Counted from the first letter of the stretch, positions 43,781-54,034 are shown. The stretch: DNA of 64,000 nucleotides from an uncultured Aquimarina sp. (GCA_947498935.1 CANMMM010000017.1:48331-112330), one strand, 5' to 3'. Translations and numbers: made by a program. The notes: a model not told the origin generated them from the sequence alone.

Positions 43781-45061
43781 TTACTTCTTAAATACGGGTA
43801 ATAATTTTGTAGAGACTTCGCCAAAACCAATTCGGATACCATTTTTTTGGCAATGGCCTCGTATAATCACAGTATCATTATCTTCGATAAATTTACGACT
43901 TCCTCCTGTGGTCAGCTGTACAGGTTTTTCGCCTTTCCAGCTGAGTTCTAACATGGAGCCATAGGTGTCGGGAGTTTTTCCAGAGATGGTACCACTACCC
44001 ATTAAATCCCCCGAATTTACAGGGCATCCATTAATGGTATGGTGTGCTAATTGCTGAGACATATTCCAATATAAATATTTAAAATTACTTCTGCAAACTA
44101 TTGTTTCTGAGTGGTTTTCGGGTTGTATGGCCACTTCTAGTTGGATGTCAAAGCTCTTTTTTCCGTGGGATTGTAAATACGGTAATTGTTCTTTGGTAGG
44201 AGAGGGACTGGCTACTCTGTAGGGTTCTAAGGCATCTAAGGTGACAATCCATGGCGACATAGAAGAGGCAAAGCTTTTTCCTAAAAAGGGGCCTAGTGGC
44301 ACATACTCCCATTTCTGAATATCTCTGGCGCTCCAATCATTAAATAAAACCATCCCGAAGATGTAATCTTCTGCTTCATCTACAGGAATGGGTTCGCCTA
44401 ATAGATTGGCATCGGTAGTGATAAAGGCCATTTCTAATTCAAAATCCACGGATCTAGAAGGACCAAATATAGGGGTATCTGTACCATTGATTAATTTTTG
44501 TCCTTGCGGGCGATGTATGGGAATTCCCGAAGGAATGATAGAGCTACTTCGACCGTGATAGGCTACAGGCATGTGCAGCCAGTTTGGTAAGAGTGCATGT
44601 TCAGGGTCTCTAAACATCTTACCGATATTGGTAGCATGTTCTTTACTGCTATAGAAATCGGTATAGTCTCCTACATTTACTGGCAACTGCATCTCGATCT
44701 CATCTAAGGTGAACAATACGATATTCCGATGTGCTGTATTGTTTTTTAAAGCAGGGTTGGTAGCATCAAAAATGTCAGCGATGCGATTGCGTACCAAGCG
44801 CCATGTTTTTTTTCCATCAGAAATAAAATCATTCAGCGAATCTTGTAAAAAAATATCATCTGTAAGGGGGATGCCTTCGAAATAACCTAGTTGATGCAAT
44901 GCACCTAGGTCAATAGCAGTGTCCCCAATTCGAGTACCTATGGTTACAATATCATCTCTGGTAAGAAATACACCAAAAGGAATATTCTGAATCGGAAAAT
45001 CAGTATGCTTGGATGTAGGTAACCATGTTTTTAAATTTGGATTATTGGCTGTTATAGGCAT
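43781..45061 (-). CDS. fahA: Fumarylacetoacetase
   Basis: FAH cleaves fumarylacetoacetate to fumarate and acetoacetate, the last step of tyrosine degradation. The 426-residue product has the N-terminal SH3-like domain (FPIQNIPFGVFLTRDD) and the catalytic domain with YTDFYSSKEHATNIG, PVAYHGRSSSIIPSG, FELEMAFI, and metal/catalytic residues in LFNDWSARDIQKWEY, then GDLMGSGTISGK near residue 365. Length matches the eukaryotic-type enzyme. It is divergent from glyA across 253 bases. No other tyrosine-pathway gene is in the window. Confidence 0.96.
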   Translation of the reverse strand: MPITANNPNLKTWLPTSKHTDFPIQNIPFGVFLTRDDIVTIGTRIGDTAIDLGALHQLGYFEGIPLTDDIFLQDSLNDFISDGKKTWRLVRNRIADIFDATNPALKNNTAHRNIVLFTLDEIEMQLPVNVGDYTDFYSSKEHATNIGKMFRDPEHALLPNWLHMPVAYHGRSSSIIPSGIPIHRPQGQKLINGTDTPIFGPSRSVDFELEMAFITTDANLLGEPIPVDEAEDYIFGMVLFNDWSARDIQKWEYVPLGPFLGKSFASSMSPWIVTLDALEPYRVASPSPTKEQLPYLQSHGKKSFDIQLEVAIQPENHSETIVCRSNFKYLYWNMSQQLAHHTINGCPVNSGDLMGSGTISGKTPDTYGSMLELSWKGEKPVQLTTGGSRKFIEDNDTVIIRGHCQKNGIRIGFGEVSTKLLPVFKK

Positions 45062-45280
45062 TGTATTGTTTTTAGGGTTGTTAGTTTATAGAGTGCTGTT
45101 AATGGTATATATGATCATACACATGTTTAGTAGCTATGGTATATCCCTGTATAGCAGTTTATCATAGGTGGTAGAATGCATATATAACTGAAAGTTACTT
45201 AAAAAAATGCTATATATTTAATTGTGAAGAAAATGTTTAAATTATTTGTTTTTCTTTCTCTGTATTTTAAGGAATGTTTA

Positions 45281-45288
45281 TATTTTTG
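45281..45288 (+). promoter_or_regulatory. Candidate -7 box of glyA
   Basis: TATTTTTG matches TAnnTTTG 26 bases before the glyA ATG. No -33 TTTG at the expected spacing. Confidence 0.35.
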
Positions 45289-45314
45289 GGCATCTATTTT
45301 TTAAATAAAACAAC

Positions 45315-46589
45315 ATGCAACGCGACGAACAGATTTTTGATTTAATTCAGGACGAGAAAGAGCGACAAATTAACGGATTAGAACTAATAGCATCAGAGAA
45401 CTTTGTGAGTGAGCAAGTGATGGAAGCTGCTGGTTCTGTATTAACTAATAAATATGCAGAAGGATACCCTGGAAAAAGATATTATGGTGGGTGTTCTGTA
45501 GTAGATGTAGTAGAGCAAATAGCCATCGATCGTGCAAAAGAACTTTTTGGCGCAGCGTATGCTAATGTACAGCCACATTCTGGGTCACAAGCGAATACAG
45601 CAGTGTACCATGCATGTCTAAAACCAGGTGATAAGATTTTAGGTTTTGACCTATCACACGGTGGACACTTAACACATGGGTCTCCTGTGAACTTTTCAGG
45701 AAAGTTATATACTCCGGTGTTTTATGGAGTAGAGAAAGAAACTGGAAGATTGAACTATGATAAAATTCAGGAAATTGCAACAGCAGAAAAACCACAATTG
45801 ATCATAGCAGGTGCTTCTGCTTATTCTAGAGAAATTGATTATAAAAGATTTAGAGAAATAGCAGACAGTGTAGGCGCTATTTTATTAGCAGATATCGCAC
45901 ATCCAGCAGGTTTAATTGCTAAGGGAGTGATTGCTGATCCAATACCTCACTGTCATATCGTAACGACGACTACTCATAAAACATTAAGAGGACCTAGAGG
46001 TGGATTGATATTGATGGGTAAAGATTTTGAAAACCCATTCGGAATTACACTTAAAAATGGTAAAAAACGAATGATGTCTTCATTATTAGACAGTGCTGTT
46101 TTTCCAGGAAATCAAGGAGGACCTTTAGAGCATATCATAGCAGCAAAAGCAATCGCTTTTGGCGAAGCGTTATCAGACAACTTCCTACATTATATCGTAC
46201 AGGTAAAGAAAAATGCAGCAACAATGGCTGAGGCATTTGTGAAAAAAGGATATGAGGTGATTTCATCAGGTACAGATAATCATATGATGCTCATCGATCT
46301 GAGAAATAAAAATGTAACTGGAAAACAAGCTGAAGAAGCACTAGGAGTAGCAGATATTACTGTAAATAAAAATATGGTGCCATTTGATGATAAGTCTCCA
46401 TTTGTAACTTCTGGTATCCGTATTGGAGTAGCTGCAGTAACGACTAGAGGATTAAAAGAAGCAGATATGTTAACTATCGTAGAATTAATAGATCGTGTGA
46501 TAGCTAATGTAGATAACGAAGAAGAATTACATAAAATTGCTGATGATGTAAATGCAATGATGGCTGATAAACCATTATTCGTAGCATAA
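45315..46589 (+). CDS. glyA: Serine hydroxymethyltransferase
   Basis: GlyA converts serine and tetrahydrofolate to glycine and 5,10-methylene-THF, the main source of one-carbon units. The 424-residue PLP enzyme has [12 protein letters not shown] near the N-terminus, [13 protein letters not shown], the PLP lysine in [14 protein letters not shown], and [15 protein letters not shown] at the C-terminus, all canonical. The start fits [19 protein letters not shown] very strong hairpin terminator follows. Confidence 0.97.
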   Translation: MQRDEQIFDLIQDEKERQINGLELIASENFVSEQVMEAAGSVLTNKYAEGYPGKRYYGGCSVVDVVEQIAIDRAKELFGAAYANVQPHSGSQANTAVYHACLKPGDKILGFDLSHGGHLTHGSPVNFSGKLYTPVFYGVEKETGRLNYDKIQEIATAEKPQLIIAGASAYSREIDYKRFREIADSVGAILLADIAHPAGLIAKGVIADPIPHCHIVTTTTHKTLRGPRGGLILMGKDFENPFGITLKNGKKRMMSSLLDSAVFPGNQGGPLEHIIAAKAIAFGEALSDNFLHYIVQVKKNAATMAEAFVKKGYEVISSGTDNHMMLIDLRNKNVTGKQAEEALGVADITVNKNMVPFDDKSPFVTSGIRIGVAAVTTRGLKEADMLTIVELIDRVIANVDNEEELHKIADDVNAMMADKPLFVA

Positions 46590-46613
46590 GTTTAGCAATT
46601 CTTAGTTATATAG

Positions 46614-46656
46614 AAACCGTGATAGGTAATTGTTTATTACCTATCACGGTTTTTTT
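46614..46656 (+). terminator. Rho-independent terminator after glyA
   Basis: A perfect 17-bp stem AAACCGTGATAGGTAAT (46614-46630) with ATTACCTATCACGGTTT (46636-46652), 5-base loop, then T-run. Confidence 0.93.
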
Positions 46657-46764
46657 GTATATATACAGCACAACAAATATGGATATCCACAGTTATAATG
46701 GATGCATATTTCAAAACTACAGTTAATATTATATGCTATTTTGCTTGTATTATAATGTATACAT

Positions 46765-46852
46765 GCGTTAGGGATAGCAGTGGAAATCCCACAGCCCGAC
46801 GATAGGAGGTGCGAGGAATTGAAACGGATAGCCCGACCCTTGGGTAACGCCC
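46765..46852 (+). repeat. Repeat family A, copy A5
   Basis: An 88-bp plus-form copy (GCGTTAGGG to TAACGCCC) with TTGGG in place of CTGTGG near its end. It forms an inverted pair with A6 around the propeller gene. The rest of the 406-base gap (46590-46995) holds the glyA terminator and nothing else recognisable. Confidence 0.93.
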
Positions 46853-46995
46853 ATAGCATATCATCTTTTTAGAAGCTTCAAAAAAAAGGAACTAACTACC
46901 CTTTTTAGAAGGTGTAATTGATGAGGAACTCATATGCTGTAGGAACTGCTATAAAATTAGTATCTTTGGAATAGCCTCAAAATAAACATAACTCT

Positions 46996-49626
46996 ATGAA
47001 AACTAAGCTAACTCGTGTACTACATGCAATGATATGTGGTACCTTACTTATTTGTAATCCATTACTACAAGCACAAGAACTTTTTGATTTAGAAGCGGCG
47101 GAAGAAGCTCCTAATTACAAGCAACGAAAATTACAATATCTAAAAGAATTGTATGACACAGGCACCAGTCTAACTGCTGCTGAGATTAAAAATAATCAGC
47201 TCCAACGACTACAGACTATAAAACAGGGCTTGGGGAACTCTAGAAGAGTGATTTCTGGCACGCTCGAAGGAAAATGGTTTGAAAGAGGGCCTAATAATGA
47301 AGCAGGAGATCTGCAAGAACTAGATTATGATCCAGCTACGAATGATGTGTATGCGTTATCTACAGTAGGACATATCTGGAAAGGGAATTTAGATAAAAGA
47401 AAGTGGACGGTATTGAATGATCAATTGTCTTTTAATACCAATTTTTTAGAGCATACTAAATTGCCGAATGGAGGCAATCGATTATTGGCGATTTATGGAG
47501 CAGGTGAAGATGCTAAGAAACTACGTTACTCTGATGATGGAGGCAAGAATTGGGAGTTTTCTGATGGATTAGATTTCTATGATGGATTTGGGAGTCCTGT
47601 ACGTCTCTACGAATTATCGGATGGTACATTGGTGTATATCGTATACACATGGATACGAGAACCCTGGGGAGGTGGTTTTGAAATCTTTAGTAGTAAAGAT
47701 GCAGGAACCTCTTTTATCAAAATACTATCTATACAAGGTAAGGGACATGAAAATTACCATCTTTCCTTATGGAAATATCCAAAGAATGATCAGCTATTCT
47801 TATACGATACCAAAGAACAACAACGCTACGTGATCAATGCCGTAGGGAACGGAACGCCAACAATTATAGGGCCAGAAAATTTATCAGGAGCTAGATTGCC
47901 AGAGAGTTCATTTTCCGCTACAGGAAGAATTATAGGGAATCAGCAGCTTCATTATATACATTCCAATACGAATCTATACCAATCTACGGATGGAAAAGAT
48001 TGGAGTTTTGTAGGAACTACTACCAAACAGGATAATGAAGCACTACAATTCTGGGGTAAAAAAAGAAGCTTTTTAGCAAATCCGACCAATGATCAAGTAT
48101 ACGCAGGTGGTTTTCAGTTTTATAAAACGACATCGAATGATATATTGAAGTGGAATGAGCAGTATGGATATTGGTGGACTTATTACGATAAAAACTTGAC
48201 CAACAGACAGGATAATATACATGTCGATATTACTGGGATTAAATATTACGAAAAGTCAGACGGTGCACCTTTCTTTGTAGTCCTAAATCATTCGGGAGTT
48301 CATATATCGTATGATAATATGCAGACTACAGAAAATCTAGGATTAGACGGATTAAATATTACCACTTTATACGATCATGCCACGGCACCAGATGGTACTA
48401 TTTGTGGTGGAGCGCAGGACAAAGGTACGTTTATGAATAACTCGGATAATAATTCGGGACAGACCATTATGCAAACAGAAAATCAAACGACTGGTGATGG
48501 AATGCGAGAGGTGTTTTTTAATAATGGAGCTTCGTTTTTTGGATTTTTACAAAACGGATCGTTATTCTGTAAAACGGATAAAGATAGGATAGGAGGTACG
48601 ATGCATTGGTGGGATGTACCAGGACAAGATACGGCTGGCTGGATTAACCCAATGGAGGCTCATCCAGATCCTGCTGCCAAAAAAGTATATATAGGTGGTG
48701 GGAATTTAAACGAAGGTGCTGGTTCATACCTAATAGAAATGAGTGTAGATTTTGATGAAAATGGAAATAATTTCTCGTGGAATCCTAGACAATTTGCATA
48801 TGATTTTAAAGCGAATTCTAGAAACGGAAGGTCAGTTATCAAGGCACTGAGCCCAGCAGTATCAGATAGTAATAGATTATATGTGGCTACGACTGATGGT
48901 ACTTTCTTTTATTCTACCAATGCCGGAACTACTTGGATAAAAAGTAACTATAATATTCCTACCTCGTTATTGCCCTGGGATATTGCGGTTTCTAAAACAG
49001 ATGCTAATAAGGTGTTTTTATGTGGTAGAGGCTGGTCTAATACGGGGGTTTATCAGTCTAATGATGGAGGGCAACAGTTTACTCCGCTAGCTACCGATAT
49101 TCCTTCGGCAGTTTTCTTTGATATCGCATTATCAGATGATGATAAGTTTTTGTTTGCCGCTACTTCCGAAGGCCCTTATGTCTATGAGTTCGAAACAGCA
49201 AAATGGATATATATGGGCGATGCCAAAACTCCTTATGTATCGCATAGAAGTGTAGAATACATTTCGGATCAAGAGATTGTGCGTTTCGGAACGTATGGAA
49301 GAGGTATTTGGGATTTTAGAATAGCGAATACATTATCTGTGGCAGAAGTTGCTAATGAGGTATTACAAGCGCAATTAAAAATATTTCCTAATCCAGCAAG
49401 TGAGCAAGTAAGTATAGATTTTGATAATCAATTAGGAGCTAAAGAAGCGAGTATCGCGATGTTCGATATTTTAGGAAAAAAAGTATTGACTACTACGCAT
49501 ACATTAGAAGTAGGAAAAACTACCGTACATCTCGAAGTATCATCATTACCTACAGGAGTGTATACCTTATTGTTTGTAGTAGATGGGGATAAAAAAATCA
49601 GTAAAAAAATTACATTGACTCAATGA
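46996..49626 (+). CDS. Large secreted beta-propeller protein with BNR/Asp-box repeats and T9SS sorting domain
   Basis: An 876-residue secreted protein. The signal peptide ends near LLQAQ (residue 28). The bulk shows repeated Asp-box motifs of the sialidase/VPS10 beta-propeller type: SDDGGKNWEF, SSKDAGTSF, STDGKDWSF, STNAGTTWIKS and SNDGGQQF. Asp-boxes are structural, so they do not prove glycosidase activity, and the catalytic Asp pair of GH74 enzymes is not identified here. The last 90 residues (IFPNPASEQVSI to LPTGVYTLLFVVDGD) are a T9SS tail. It stands between inverted repeats A5 and A6. Substrate unknown. Confidence 0.85.
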   Translation: MKTKLTRVLHAMICGTLLICNPLLQAQELFDLEAAEEAPNYKQRKLQYLKELYDTGTSLTAAEIKNNQLQRLQTIKQGLGNSRRVISGTLEGKWFERGPNNEAGDLQELDYDPATNDVYALSTVGHIWKGNLDKRKWTVLNDQLSFNTNFLEHTKLPNGGNRLLAIYGAGEDAKKLRYSDDGGKNWEFSDGLDFYDGFGSPVRLYELSDGTLVYIVYTWIREPWGGGFEIFSSKDAGTSFIKILSIQGKGHENYHLSLWKYPKNDQLFLYDTKEQQRYVINAVGNGTPTIIGPENLSGARLPESSFSATGRIIGNQQLHYIHSNTNLYQSTDGKDWSFVGTTTKQDNEALQFWGKKRSFLANPTNDQVYAGGFQFYKTTSNDILKWNEQYGYWWTYYDKNLTNRQDNIHVDITGIKYYEKSDGAPFFVVLNHSGVHISYDNMQTTENLGLDGLNITTLYDHATAPDGTICGGAQDKGTFMNNSDNNSGQTIMQTENQTTGDGMREVFFNNGASFFGFLQNGSLFCKTDKDRIGGTMHWWDVPGQDTAGWINPMEAHPDPAAKKVYIGGGNLNEGAGSYLIEMSVDFDENGNNFSWNPRQFAYDFKANSRNGRSVIKALSPAVSDSNRLYVATTDGTFFYSTNAGTTWIKSNYNIPTSLLPWDIAVSKTDANKVFLCGRGWSNTGVYQSNDGGQQFTPLATDIPSAVFFDIALSDDDKFLFAATSEGPYVYEFETAKWIYMGDAKTPYVSHRSVEYISDQEIVRFGTYGRGIWDFRIANTLSVAEVANEVLQAQLKIFPNPASEQVSIDFDNQLGAKEASIAMFDILGKKVLTTTHTLEVGKTTVHLEVSSLPTGVYTLLFVVDGDKKISKKITLTQ

Positions 49627-49664
49627 TGTAATACTAGTAATAAGGTGATTGTGTTCGGCTTGTA

Positions 49665-49755
49665 GGGCGTTCCCTGCGGGCCGAGCTATCCGCTACAATT
49701 CCTCGCCCCTCCCTAAGGGTCGGTGCTGTGGGATTTTCACTACTATCTCTAACGC
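49665..49755 (-). repeat. Repeat family A, copy A6
   Basis: A 91-bp minus-form copy (GGGCGTT to CTAACGC) with GGGCCGAGCTATCCG and ATTTTCACTACTATC variants, the most divergent of the canonical copies. It begins 39 bases after the propeller gene. Confidence 0.9.
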
Positions 49756-49780
49756 GGAAAATAGATTTCTGGATAGTATC

Positions 49781-49870
49781 TATTTTTTGATTTCGGCAGA
49801 TATGAAGATTTGTGCCAAATTCAGTCATTTTCTTGTTCTATAGCGGCCTTATGGAATTCAAAAATTATTC
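49781..49870. repeat. Degenerate repeat B remnant
   Basis: TATTTTTTGATTTCGGCAG, then TGTGCCAAATTCAGTCATTTTCTTG and CTATAGCGGCCTTATGGAATTCAAAAA follow the family order in decayed form, with no intact right terminus. Confidence 0.55.
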
Positions 49871-49871
49871 A

Positions 49872-50426
49872 CTAGGTGGAGTAGGTTTTGCAGTATAATG
49901 CACATTTTTCTAAATGTGGGTATTCTAGTAGCATAGGGTGTGCAAATTGTTGTTGGAATTGCATTCCTATTTTCTGCATTACTCGTATAGAGGCTTGGTT
50001 GATAAGTGGGGCCACTGCATAAATCTCCGAGAGGCGTAATTGTTCGAATCCGTATACCAAACAGCTTTTAGCACCTTCTGTGGCATAGCCATAGCCCCAA
50101 TGTTCTTTTGCAAGCCTCCACCCGATGTCTACAAAAGGCGAAAGCATAGGGAGATATGTCTGTTCACTCAGTCCGATAAAACCAATAAAGGATTGTGTAT
50201 CGAGCAAGTCTACTGCGAAATAACAGTAGTGTTTTTCATCAAATTGCTGCTGCATTCGAGTGATAAATGCTGTTGTTTGGTCTAGGTTAGGGATATATGG
50301 AAAATAACGCATCACCTCTTTATCAGAATTGATGTCTAGGTACATAGGAGTTATATCCTCGGTATACCAATTCCTAAACCCTAATCGCTCAGATGTAAAC
50401 AAATACCTTGGTTTTGTTGCCTGCAT
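49872..50426 (-). CDS. GNAT family acetyltransferase, RimJ/RimL-like
   Basis: A 184-residue N-acetyltransferase. It shows TSERLGFRNWYTEDITPM at the N-terminus, IGFIGLSEQ, the acetyl-CoA segment GWRLAKEHWGYGYATEGAKSC (Q/RxxGxG/A region) and NQASIRVMQKIGM, all typical of the RimJ/RimL group. It could acetylate a protein N-terminus or a small amine; specificity is unknown. The start is the ATG at 50426 (MQATKPRYLF). The frame continues to 50483, but that part is translated repeat B sequence, as in the Crp/Fnr gene at 6.0 kb. Confidence 0.88.
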   Translation of the reverse strand: MQATKPRYLFTSERLGFRNWYTEDITPMYLDINSDKEVMRYFPYIPNLDQTTAFITRMQQQFDEKHYCYFAVDLLDTQSFIGFIGLSEQTYLPMLSPFVDIGWRLAKEHWGYGYATEGAKSCLVYGFEQLRLSEIYAVAPLINQASIRVMQKIGMQFQQQFAHPMLLEYPHLEKCALYCKTYST

Positions 50427-50442
50427 TATTCTCGTACGTATT

Positions 50443-50546
50443 GAAGTGATTTTTGAGTTGCATAGCAGTGCTACGTAACTCAAAAATTGTAAGATTAGGG
50501 TTTAAAAGATCGTTTTTAGAATGCATTGTAAAAAGTGTACACCACT
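50443..50546. repeat. Repeat family B, truncated copy B11
   Basis: GAAGTGATTTTTGAGTTGCATAGCAGTGCTACG, a TTAAAAGATCGTTTTTAG block and AAGTGTACACCACTC. The left outer part is lost, leaving 104 bp. It runs up to the last base before the beta-helix lipoprotein stop. Confidence 0.82.
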
Positions 50547-52142
50547 CTATTGTTTGCTATCCTCGTCTGTTTCGAACGTAGTACTTTCATATGCTCCCAT
50601 ATCTGGTTCGGTAGCACTTCTAGCAGTTCCTAGAATATCATTGCCGCTACCAGGAGTAGCAGCAGTGCCATTGGCAGCAGATTCCTCGTCTATATTTAAT
50701 TCATTTTCTGTAGGCGCTTTAAAGCCTGGGTTTTCATTAAAGAGGGTGTTTTCATAAAGAGAAGTATTCGAGAAATCAAATAAAGGATCTTCTTTAAAAC
50801 GACCACTAAAATCATTAAAACGAATCAAACTGTTTTTAAAGTTAAACGAAAATGCAGTGCCCTCGATTTGAGTGATACCTAGTTCGATACTTTCATTACC
50901 ATAGATAATGCAATTGATAAAATTAGCAGCGGTAAGATCTTGGGTCAGCGTTTCTATAATGATACCATTATCTCTCACCACAAAGGCATTGTCGATTTGC
51001 ACAGCAGGCGTATCTCTAAAACTCGAATTCCAATAGTTTGCAAATGTAGAATGATTAAAGTTGTAAACACCTCCGAATGAGCAGTACAGAGAAGATATTC
51101 CACAGTTGTTGATGACTACATTCTCTCCAGTAATAGAAGTAGTACGACCTAAAATACCAAAGTTAGAGATATTGTAAATTTGTGTATTGCTAATTGTTAG
51201 TATGGGATCTGTACTGGATAGTGTAGGTGTATTTTCTTCAGCAAAGGAATCCATGATGATTCCAAAAGTTGCATTTTTGATAGTAGTATGATTGATACGA
51301 TGTCCAGTGCTTCCTGCGGTGAGCCAAATAGCGCCCCACTGTCCAGCAATATCACTAAAATCAGGTTCTAATCGATCAGATTCAAAAATCACTTCATTTT
51401 CTAATGCTTCGGGGTCAGTACTTAACGCTCCATCTATAATCAGTGTAGATCGATTAGAAGCGATGATACCCGAACCTTCATGAAAATGAACTCTAGCGCC
51501 AGCCTCTATAGTTAGGGTTTTGTCTGGCGGGATAGCAGCAAATCCAAATATGACATAAGGTTTTTCATTGGTGAAAACTAGCTCGTCATCATTTAATAAA
51601 AACCCTTGTACTCTCACTTCTTGCATATTTTCGTCTTCACCGATCACTAAGCTTTCTACCACTCCTGTACTATTGTCTCTAGAGGGGAATAAGAAAACGG
51701 CATCCTGTACTAAGGTAACTAAATCTACATCTTGTGTATTGCCATTAGGATCAAATAAGATGCGATCTGTAGATAGCAATGCTACATCTTGCGTTTGATT
51801 AGAAATATCAGTGGTCGTTTCTACAAATACGAAAATACTATCGTTGGCTAATACTTGAATGTCTTCAAATACCTGACCTGCGATACCATCTACATTCAGT
51901 CTATAGTCAGAACTTTCACCTTTTTCTAATACAATGCGCGGAATGTTTAGATCTTTATCCGTGCGATTGTATACTTTAAAACTATACGTACTAGAGCCAA
52001 TATTGGTAAATACGGTATCTAGGAATAAAGTGTCGGTAGAGAATTGTAAGTTTCCGGTACTCGGATCAGCATCGAAATCTTTGCGACAAGAACTCCATAA
52101 TACAATGAGGGTCATCAATACTAAAGCATACAGGTAGCGCAT
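50547..52142 (-). CDS. Lipoprotein with right-handed beta-helix
   Basis: A 531-residue lipoprotein with signal MRYLYALVLMTLIVLWSSC, Cys19 in the lipobox. A N-terminal beta domain (GNLQFSTDTLFLDTVFTNIGSS) is followed by a long right-handed parallel beta-helix with recurring INHTTIKNATFGI, ISNTQIYNISNFGIL and INNCGISS turns, ending in DMGAYES, a motif seen at the end of many beta-helix proteins of Bacteroidota. These often bind or cleave polysaccharides; no catalytic residues are identifiable here. Membrane anchored, probably surface exposed. It stands alone, with lpdA divergent upstream. Confidence 0.85.
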   Translation of the reverse strand: MRYLYALVLMTLIVLWSSCRKDFDADPSTGNLQFSTDTLFLDTVFTNIGSSTYSFKVYNRTDKDLNIPRIVLEKGESSDYRLNVDGIAGQVFEDIQVLANDSIFVFVETTTDISNQTQDVALLSTDRILFDPNGNTQDVDLVTLVQDAVFLFPSRDNSTGVVESLVIGEDENMQEVRVQGFLLNDDELVFTNEKPYVIFGFAAIPPDKTLTIEAGARVHFHEGSGIIASNRSTLIIDGALSTDPEALENEVIFESDRLEPDFSDIAGQWGAIWLTAGSTGHRINHTTIKNATFGIIMDSFAEENTPTLSSTDPILTISNTQIYNISNFGILGRTTSITGENVVINNCGISSLYCSFGGVYNFNHSTFANYWNSSFRDTPAVQIDNAFVVRDNGIIIETLTQDLTAANFINCIIYGNESIELGITQIEGTAFSFNFKNSLIRFNDFSGRFKEDPLFDFSNTSLYENTLFNENPGFKAPTENELNIDEESAANGTAATPGSGNDILGTARSATEPDMGAYESTTFETDEDSKQ

Positions 52143-52315
52143 TATGAAAAAGTAGTTTTTTGGGTCTTATACAACTCTATAATGTGTAAAAACAAGGTTT
52201 TTGTATAAGAAGGTTCAACGAATCACTAAATGTATAACTTTTTCATCAGTCTGAATATTGCATTTTTAATAAAAATTTCAGAAGAGGATAACTTCTGTAA
52301 CAACTAAAACATTTG

Positions 52316-52323
52316 TACATTTG
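52316..52323 (+). promoter_or_regulatory. Possible -7 box upstream of lpdA
   Basis: TACATTTG matches TAnnTTTG but lies 195 bases before lpdA, with a blurred repeat B copy in between. It could instead serve a shorter transcript. Confidence 0.3.
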
Positions 52324-52369
52324 TTTTGTTTGTTCAGAAAGGACAGCTAACCGAGTCATGTCAGCTTTC

Positions 52370-52470
52370 TTAATATTGTAGCAAAGAGCGAATATTTTGT
52401 GATCACGAGTAGTATTTTTGGAACTATATAATTACAAAAGATCGTTTTTGTAACAACTAATTGGAGTAGA
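52370..52470. repeat. Degenerate repeat B copy
   Basis: AGAGCGAATATTTTGTGATCACGAG, then TATTTTTGGAACTATATAATTACAAAAGATCGTTTTTGTAAC. Internal blocks are recognisable but both ends are lost; boundaries are approximate. The rest of the 376-base gap between the lipoprotein and lpdA is plain AT-rich sequence. Confidence 0.55.
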
Positions 52471-52518
52471 GGTGACTACTGTATAAAATATATTTAATTA
52501 CCCAACGAATCATCTTTT

Positions 52519-53925
52519 ATGAGTACATATGATGTAGCCGTGATTGGCTCTGGACCTGGTGGATATGTTGCAGCTATTCGCTGCGCGCAGCTAGGTATGA
52601 AAACCGCAATTATCGAAAAATACCCAACTCTAGGAGGAACATGTCTAAATGTAGGCTGTATTCCTAGTAAAGCGCTATTAGATTCTTCGCATCACTATGA
52701 GCATGCGATCAAACATTTTGCAGATCACGGGATAGAAATTCCAGGTGAAGTAAAAATGAATCTCGAAAAAATGATTGCGCGTAAACAATCAGTAGTTGAT
52801 CAAACATGTGATGGCGTAAATTACTTGATGAGTAAAAACAATATTGATGTGTACCAAGGAGTAGGTGCATTTAAAGATGCTACACATATTATAGTTACCA
52901 AAGATGATCAAACGACTACTACTGTAGAAGCGAAGCATACGATTATTGCTACAGGTTCTAAGCCATCGACACTTCCGTTTATTACTATCGATAAGCAGCG
53001 TGTGATTACCTCTACAGAGGCTTTAAAGCTTAAAGAAGTGCCTAAGCATTTGGTGATTATAGGTGGTGGAGTGATTGGACTAGAATTAGGACAAGTATAC
53101 CGTCGTTTAGGAGCAGAGGTATCTGTAGTAGAATTTATGGATAGAATTATTCCAGGAATGGATAAAGCACTATCTAGAGAATTACAAAAAGTATTAAAGA
53201 AACAAGGTGTTAAGTTTTATACATCACACAAAGTGACAGGAGTCGCTACTACTGCCGATGGAGTCACCGTTACTGCAGATGATAAGAAGGGGAATCCTGT
53301 AGAATTTGCAGGAGACTATTGTTTAGTATCTGTAGGTCGTAGACCTTATACCGATGGATTGAATGCTGAAGCGGCAGGCGTACAACTTACAGATAGAGGA
53401 CAGATAGCAGTAAATGATCATTTACAAACGTCTGCGGCTAATATTTATGCGATAGGAGATGTGGTTAAAGGAGCAATGTTAGCGCATAAGGCAGAAGAAG
53501 AAGGAGTATTTGTAGCAGAAACATTAGCAGGACAAAAACCGCATATCGATTATAACTTGATCCCAGGAGTTGTATATACTTGGCCTGAAGTAGCGGCAGT
53601 AGGAAAAACAGAAGAGGAACTCAAAGAAGCTGGTGTAGCCTATAAGTCTGGACAATTCCCATTTAGAGCATTAGGAAGGTCTAGAGCGAGTGCAGATTTA
53701 GACGGATTTGTAAAAATTCTAGCAGATGAAAAAACTGATGAAGTACTTGGAGTGCATATGATTGGAGCACGATGTGCAGATCTTATCGCCGAGGCGGTGA
53801 CTGCTATGGAGTTTAGAGCATCAGCAGAAGATATTAGTAGAATGTCTCATGCCCACCCAACATTTACAGAAGCCATAAAAGAAGCAGCACTAGCCGCTAC
53901 AGAGAATAGAGCATTACATGTATAA
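52519..53925 (+). CDS. lpdA: Dihydrolipoyl dehydrogenase (E3)
   Basis: A 468-residue FAD enzyme that reoxidises dihydrolipoyl groups in the pyruvate, 2-oxoglutarate and branched-chain complexes. It has the FAD motif GSGPGGYVAA (residues 10-19), the redox disulphide Cys42/Cys47 in GGTCLNVGCIPSKALL, the NAD-binding GGGVIGLELG near residue 180 and the active-site His-Glu pair in HAHPTFTEA at the C-terminus. All parts are intact. It is transcribed alone, so it may serve several complexes. A strong terminator follows. Confidence 0.97.
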   Translation: MSTYDVAVIGSGPGGYVAAIRCAQLGMKTAIIEKYPTLGGTCLNVGCIPSKALLDSSHHYEHAIKHFADHGIEIPGEVKMNLEKMIARKQSVVDQTCDGVNYLMSKNNIDVYQGVGAFKDATHIIVTKDDQTTTTVEAKHTIIATGSKPSTLPFITIDKQRVITSTEALKLKEVPKHLVIIGGGVIGLELGQVYRRLGAEVSVVEFMDRIIPGMDKALSRELQKVLKKQGVKFYTSHKVTGVATTADGVTVTADDKKGNPVEFAGDYCLVSVGRRPYTDGLNAEAAGVQLTDRGQIAVNDHLQTSAANIYAIGDVVKGAMLAHKAEEEGVFVAETLAGQKPHIDYNLIPGVVYTWPEVAAVGKTEEELKEAGVAYKSGQFPFRALGRSRASADLDGFVKILADEKTDEVLGVHMIGARCADLIAEAVTAMEFRASAEDISRMSHAHPTFTEAIKEAALAATENRALHV

Positions 53926-53985
53926 ATGCTCTAAGATGCGATTCATTATACCTCTCTAGAGGAAATGAGATGCTATTGTATTCAT

Positions 53986-54034
53986 AAAAAAACGGAATGG
54001 TTGTACTTATTTAGTACAACCATTCCGTTTTTTT
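53986..54034 (+). terminator. Rho-independent terminator after lpdA
   Basis: A perfect 22-bp stem (53986-54007 with 54013-54034), loop TATTT, with A-run before and T-run after, so it can also act on the minus strand. Confidence 0.94.

Noticed and set aside
49627..49871. Short open frames of about 64 codons on both strands near 49.63-49.84 kb
   Set aside because: They run through repeat A6 and the repeat B remnant and show no signal or family match.
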